Assembly: GCA_017743275.1 (NCBI GenBank)
Contig: JAGHZG010000067.1
Coordinates: 1-7,571 of the forward strand
Source of the DNA: Chloroflexota bacterium
GTDB lineage: Bacteria > Chloroflexota > Anaerolineae > B4-G1 > DUEL01
DNA length: 7,571 nucleotides
Direction of reading: 5' to 3'
The translations under genes and the position numbers were made by a program. Each line of letters opens with the position of its first letter. Positions within the stretch are counted from its first letter, which is position 1. Of the stretch, positions 5,588 through 7,571 are shown in pieces. The notes beneath the pieces were generated by a model, which ran no database searches, was not told the DNA's origin, and worked only from the letters and a program-made list of their open reading frames with translations.

Positions 5588-5929
5588 CTACCCCGGGGGC
5601 CAGCGCAGGGGGCGACCGCCCAGGAGGTGCAGGTGCAGATGAAAGACGGACTGGCCCGAAAGGGGGCCGCTATTGACCACCAGCCGGTAGCCGTCGGTGA
5701 CTTTCAGGTCTTCCGCCAGTTGCCGGGCCACGATCATCATCTTGCCCAGCAGCGGCGCATCCCCTGGCTCCGCCTGCGCGATGCCGACGATGTGCCGGTT
5801 GGGGACGATGAGGATATGGACCGGCGCCTGAGGGTGCGCGTCGTGGAAGGCGGTCACTTCGTCGTCCTGATAGATGATGCGCGCCGGGGCCTCCCGGCGG
5901 ACGATGCGGCAGAAAATGCAGTCCGACAT
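5588..5929 (-). CDS. HIT family (HinT-like) nucleotide-binding hydrolase
   Basis: 113 residues, the usual HinT size. Members are small cytoplasmic dimers that hydrolyse nucleoside 5'-phosphoramidates such as AMP-lysine, releasing AMP. The N-terminal CIFCRI (C4, C7) is the zinc-binding pair common in this branch. HILIVPNRHI (38-47) and GYRLVVNSGPLSGQSVFHLHLHLLGGRPLRWPPG-type sequence follow, with the triad H97-L-H99-L-H101-L-L. H99, the middle histidine, is the expected nucleophile. All key residues are present. The start ATG 5929-5927 has GGAG seven bases upstream, and the stop codon of the NTase-HEPN gene ends four bases before this start, so the two are co-transcribed and probably translationally coupled. 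Downstream are tandem repeats and the CBS-ACT gene. The physiological substrate is unknown, as for most bacterial HinT proteins. Confidence 0.95.
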   Translation of the reverse strand: MSDCIFCRIVRREAPARIIYQDDEVTAFHDAHPQAPVHILIVPNRHIVGIAQAEPGDAPLLGKMMIVARQLAEDLKVTDGYRLVVNSGPLSGQSVFHLHLHLLGGRPLRWPPG

Positions 5930-5933
5930 AAGG

Positions 5934-6680
5934 TCACTCCTCAGCGGTGGGGTTTCTCAGATGGCGAAGCAACAGGGCGAGCAGCGCGTCGGCCAGGCGA
6001 ATGACCTCCCCGGCGTCTTCTTCCGTCGGATGAGCCGTGGGCCGGTAGCGGGCTTCATTCTTCCACTGCAGCGCCCGGTTCAGCCCGCGGCCCAGTTCTG
6101 GGTCCAACTCCCCCGTTTTTACATAGAGTGCCCCGAACGAACTCACGATCCCCCCGTGACTGCCGGGCATATTGTCCTGTTTCAGCAGAATCAGCGCCTT
6201 CGCCGCCAGTTCCGCCGCATTGTAGCCAGCGTCTATCGCCAGCCGGAGACGACCCCGCTCCAGAACCTCGCGGGCCGATTCCAGGTACTCCTCGGCCAAC
6301 CGCGCCAGGTCTTCCGCCATCGTCCGCTTCATTTCCTCCGCATCCATAGAATATACCTCCACCCCATGCCGGGTCACGTTGTACAGGAAATAATCCCGGG
6401 GCGGAACCAGGTCGTACACTGAAGAAAAGATAATTTCTATCGGGGCCTGCTGCCCGGTCATAAAATCGTAGGCCCGGTCCAGGATGACTCTTTCCACTTC
6501 CCGGCCGTCCAGGGTGGCGATCAGGATATCTATGTCGGAATCGGGGCCAGCCGTCCCCGTAGCCTGACTCCCAAAAAGGATGATGCGCGCGATTTTATCC
6601 CCACCCTCGCCGGAAAGCAGGTGGTCTTTGAAACGGACCAGGAGTTCCTGCAGGTCGTGCTTCTCCACCTCAGACGGCAC
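5934..6680 (-). CDS. Fused minimal nucleotidyltransferase-HEPN domain protein
   Basis: 248 residues. The N-terminal domain (about 8-112) is a minimal DNA-polymerase-beta-type nucleotidyltransferase: GSQATGTAGPDSDIDILI (37-54) carries the GS motif and metal-binding D49 and D51, with E82 (PIEIIF) as probable third acid. The C-terminal domain (about 118-243) resembles HEPN: helices with AGYNAAELAAKALILL (151-166) and NEARYRPTAHPTEEDA (208-223). R211 and H217 (R-x5-H) or R213 and H217 (R-x3-H) only roughly match the RNase motif of HEPN toxins, so nuclease activity is uncertain. In separate MntA-HepT pairs the nucleotidyltransferase AMPylates and silences the HEPN toxin; here both are one chain. 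The start is taken as GTG 6680-6678, an in-frame TAG lies eight codons upstream, and the ribosome site is poor. GTG at 6668 is an alternative. The HIT gene follows after four bases. Confidence 0.85.
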   Translation of the reverse strand: MPSEVEKHDLQELLVRFKDHLLSGEGGDKIARIILFGSQATGTAGPDSDIDILIATLDGREVERVILDRAYDFMTGQQAPIEIIFSSVYDLVPPRDYFLYNVTRHGVEVYSMDAEEMKRTMAEDLARLAEEYLESAREVLERGRLRLAIDAGYNAAELAAKALILLKQDNMPGSHGGIVSSFGALYVKTGELDPELGRGLNRALQWKNEARYRPTAHPTEEDAGEVIRLADALLALLLRHLRNPTAEE

Positions 6681-6728
6681 TCCGCTGCGCTCCGTGCCTG
6701 ACTACGAACGGGCAGGCGGCCAGCCTGC
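6676..6728. repeat. Two small inverted repeats overlapping the start of the NTase-HEPN gene
   Basis: GGCAC (6676-6680) and GTGCC (6694-6698) flank TCCGCTGCGCTCC, and GCAGGC (6712-6717) pairs with GCCTGC (6723-6728). The first overlaps the proposed GTG start codon, so it could affect initiation, or the true start may be slightly downstream. Confidence 0.5.
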
Positions 6729-6737
6729 GCTACAATT

Positions 6738-6869
<132 letters not shown>

Positions 6870-6881
6870 GGTTACCAGGAA

Positions 6882-7571
6882 TTATACCACCTCTCCCAGG
6901 AGAAAACCATTCTGCTCTCCAACCAGGCGCGTGGGGGTGATCCGGTTGTGCAGGTCAGCGGGGCAGGCGGTGACGACCTGGAGGTAGTTGTCGGTCAGGC
7001 CGTGCCAGAGGCCGTCCCGCCGACGGCGCTCCCAGAGGACCGCCAGTTCCTGGCCCAGAAACCGCCGCCGGTATTGGGCCGCCAGGCGCTCCCCCAGGTC
7101 CCGCATCCGGGCCGCCCGCTCCTGCACCACTGGCTCGGGGACCTGTCCCTCCATCCGGGCGGCCGGGGTGCCCGGACGGGGAGAGAAGGGGAAAACGTGC
7201 AGACGGGCGAACTCCATCCGCTCCACGAAGGCCAGACTCTCAGCGAACTCCGCCTCGTCCTCCCCGGGGAACCCCACGATGATGTCGGTGGTGACGGCCA
7301 TGTCGGAGACGGCGGCGCGAATCCGCTCCAGCAGACGGGCGTACCCGGCGGCGGTGATGCGGCGCCTCATTCGCCGCAGGGTCGCCTCACAGCCGGATTG
7401 CAGCGGCAGGTGGAGTTGACGGCAGAGGCGGGGGTTGGGCCAGAGGGCCAGCAGGGACTCATCCACGTCCCAGGGCTCCACCGAGGAGAGGCGCAGACGG
7501 GGGAGGTCGGTCTGGGCCAGAATCGCCGCGATGAGGCCCGCCAGCCCGCCCGGCAACCCCAGGTCCCGGCC
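6882..7571 (-). CDS. mtaB: tRNA (t6A37-C2) methylthiotransferase MtaB-type radical SAM enzyme, C-terminal part
   Basis: Frame open from the right edge to TAA 6884-6882, 229 residues; the N-terminal domain and the CxxxCxxC radical-SAM cluster motif lie outside. Family role: converts t6A to ms2t6A at position 37 of tRNAs reading ANN codons, using two iron-sulfur clusters and S-adenosylmethionine. GRDLG at the edge, then LRLSSVEPWD, LCRQLHLPLQSGCEATLRRMRR, TTDIIVGFPGE and FARLHVFPFSPRPGTPAARM are typical of MtaB rather than MiaB or RimO; the SSVEPWD segment is the best discriminator. The last 50-60 residues (ELAVLWERRR, GLTDNYLQV, NRITPTRLVGEQNGFLLGEVV) form the TRAM domain that contacts RNA. 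The TTG at 7556 is internal. The large inverted repeat downstream probably marks the end of its transcription unit. Confidence 0.93.
   Translation of the reverse strand, partial: GRDLGLPGGLAGLIAAILAQTDLPRLRLSSVEPWDVDESLLALWPNPRLCRQLHLPLQSGCEATLRRMRRRITAAGYARLLERIRAAVSDMAVTTDIIVGFPGEDEAEFAESLAFVERMEFARLHVFPFSPRPGTPAARMEGQVPEPVVQERAARMRDLGERLAAQYRRRFLGQELAVLWERRRRDGLWHGLTDNYLQVVTACPADLHNRITPTRLVGEQNGFLLGEVV

Overview
The window is high-GC bacterial chromosome. The mix of housekeeping genes, an SDR-type threonine dehydrogenase and gaps packed with short-period repeats and GC-rich hairpins best fits a member of the Chloroflexota (Anaerolineae or relatives). That placement is an inference from style and family resemblance, made without any database search.

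Layout. The plus strand carries the 3' end of valS (1-1037), a palindromic repeat (1046-1092), a strong sigma70-type promoter (1095-1123) and tRNA-Glu(CUC) (1135-1207). A repeat-rich convergent gap follows (1208-1395). Every other gene is on the minus strand. In order of transcription from the right edge they are: mtaB, partial (7571-6882); a gap holding a large nested inverted repeat; a fused nucleotidyltransferase-HEPN protein (6680-5934); a HIT/HinT protein four bases downstream (5929-5588); a CBS-CBS-ACT protein (5513-4869); an SDR-type L-threonine 3-dehydrogenase (4684-3704); a 600-base hairpin-rich gap; and a membrane-anchored alkaline-phosphatase-superfamily phosphodiesterase (3103-1396) interrupted by a single-base frame break at a run of four C.

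How the genes relate. The NTase-HEPN and HIT genes almost certainly share a transcript. The CBS-ACT and threonine dehydrogenase genes have the same orientation and could belong to it, with the ACT/CBS protein as a possible ligand sensor, but repeats separate the units. MtaB and the tRNA both concern decoding, and ValRS is translational; nothing suggests a shared regulon.

Most unusual: (1) nearly every intergenic gap holds a different low-complexity or palindromic repeat (7-bp, 7/8-bp, 9-bp, 18-bp and 21-bp periods plus several hairpins), with intact genes and good ribosome binding sites right beside them; (2) the frame break in the phosphodiesterase; (3) a potential AMP-transfer enzyme fused to HEPN and coupled to a HIT-family AMP hydrolase. 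I found no CRISPR array, no insertion sequence with a transposase and no phage genes. The evidence for a wholly new system is weak; the NTase-HEPN/HIT pair is the best lead.
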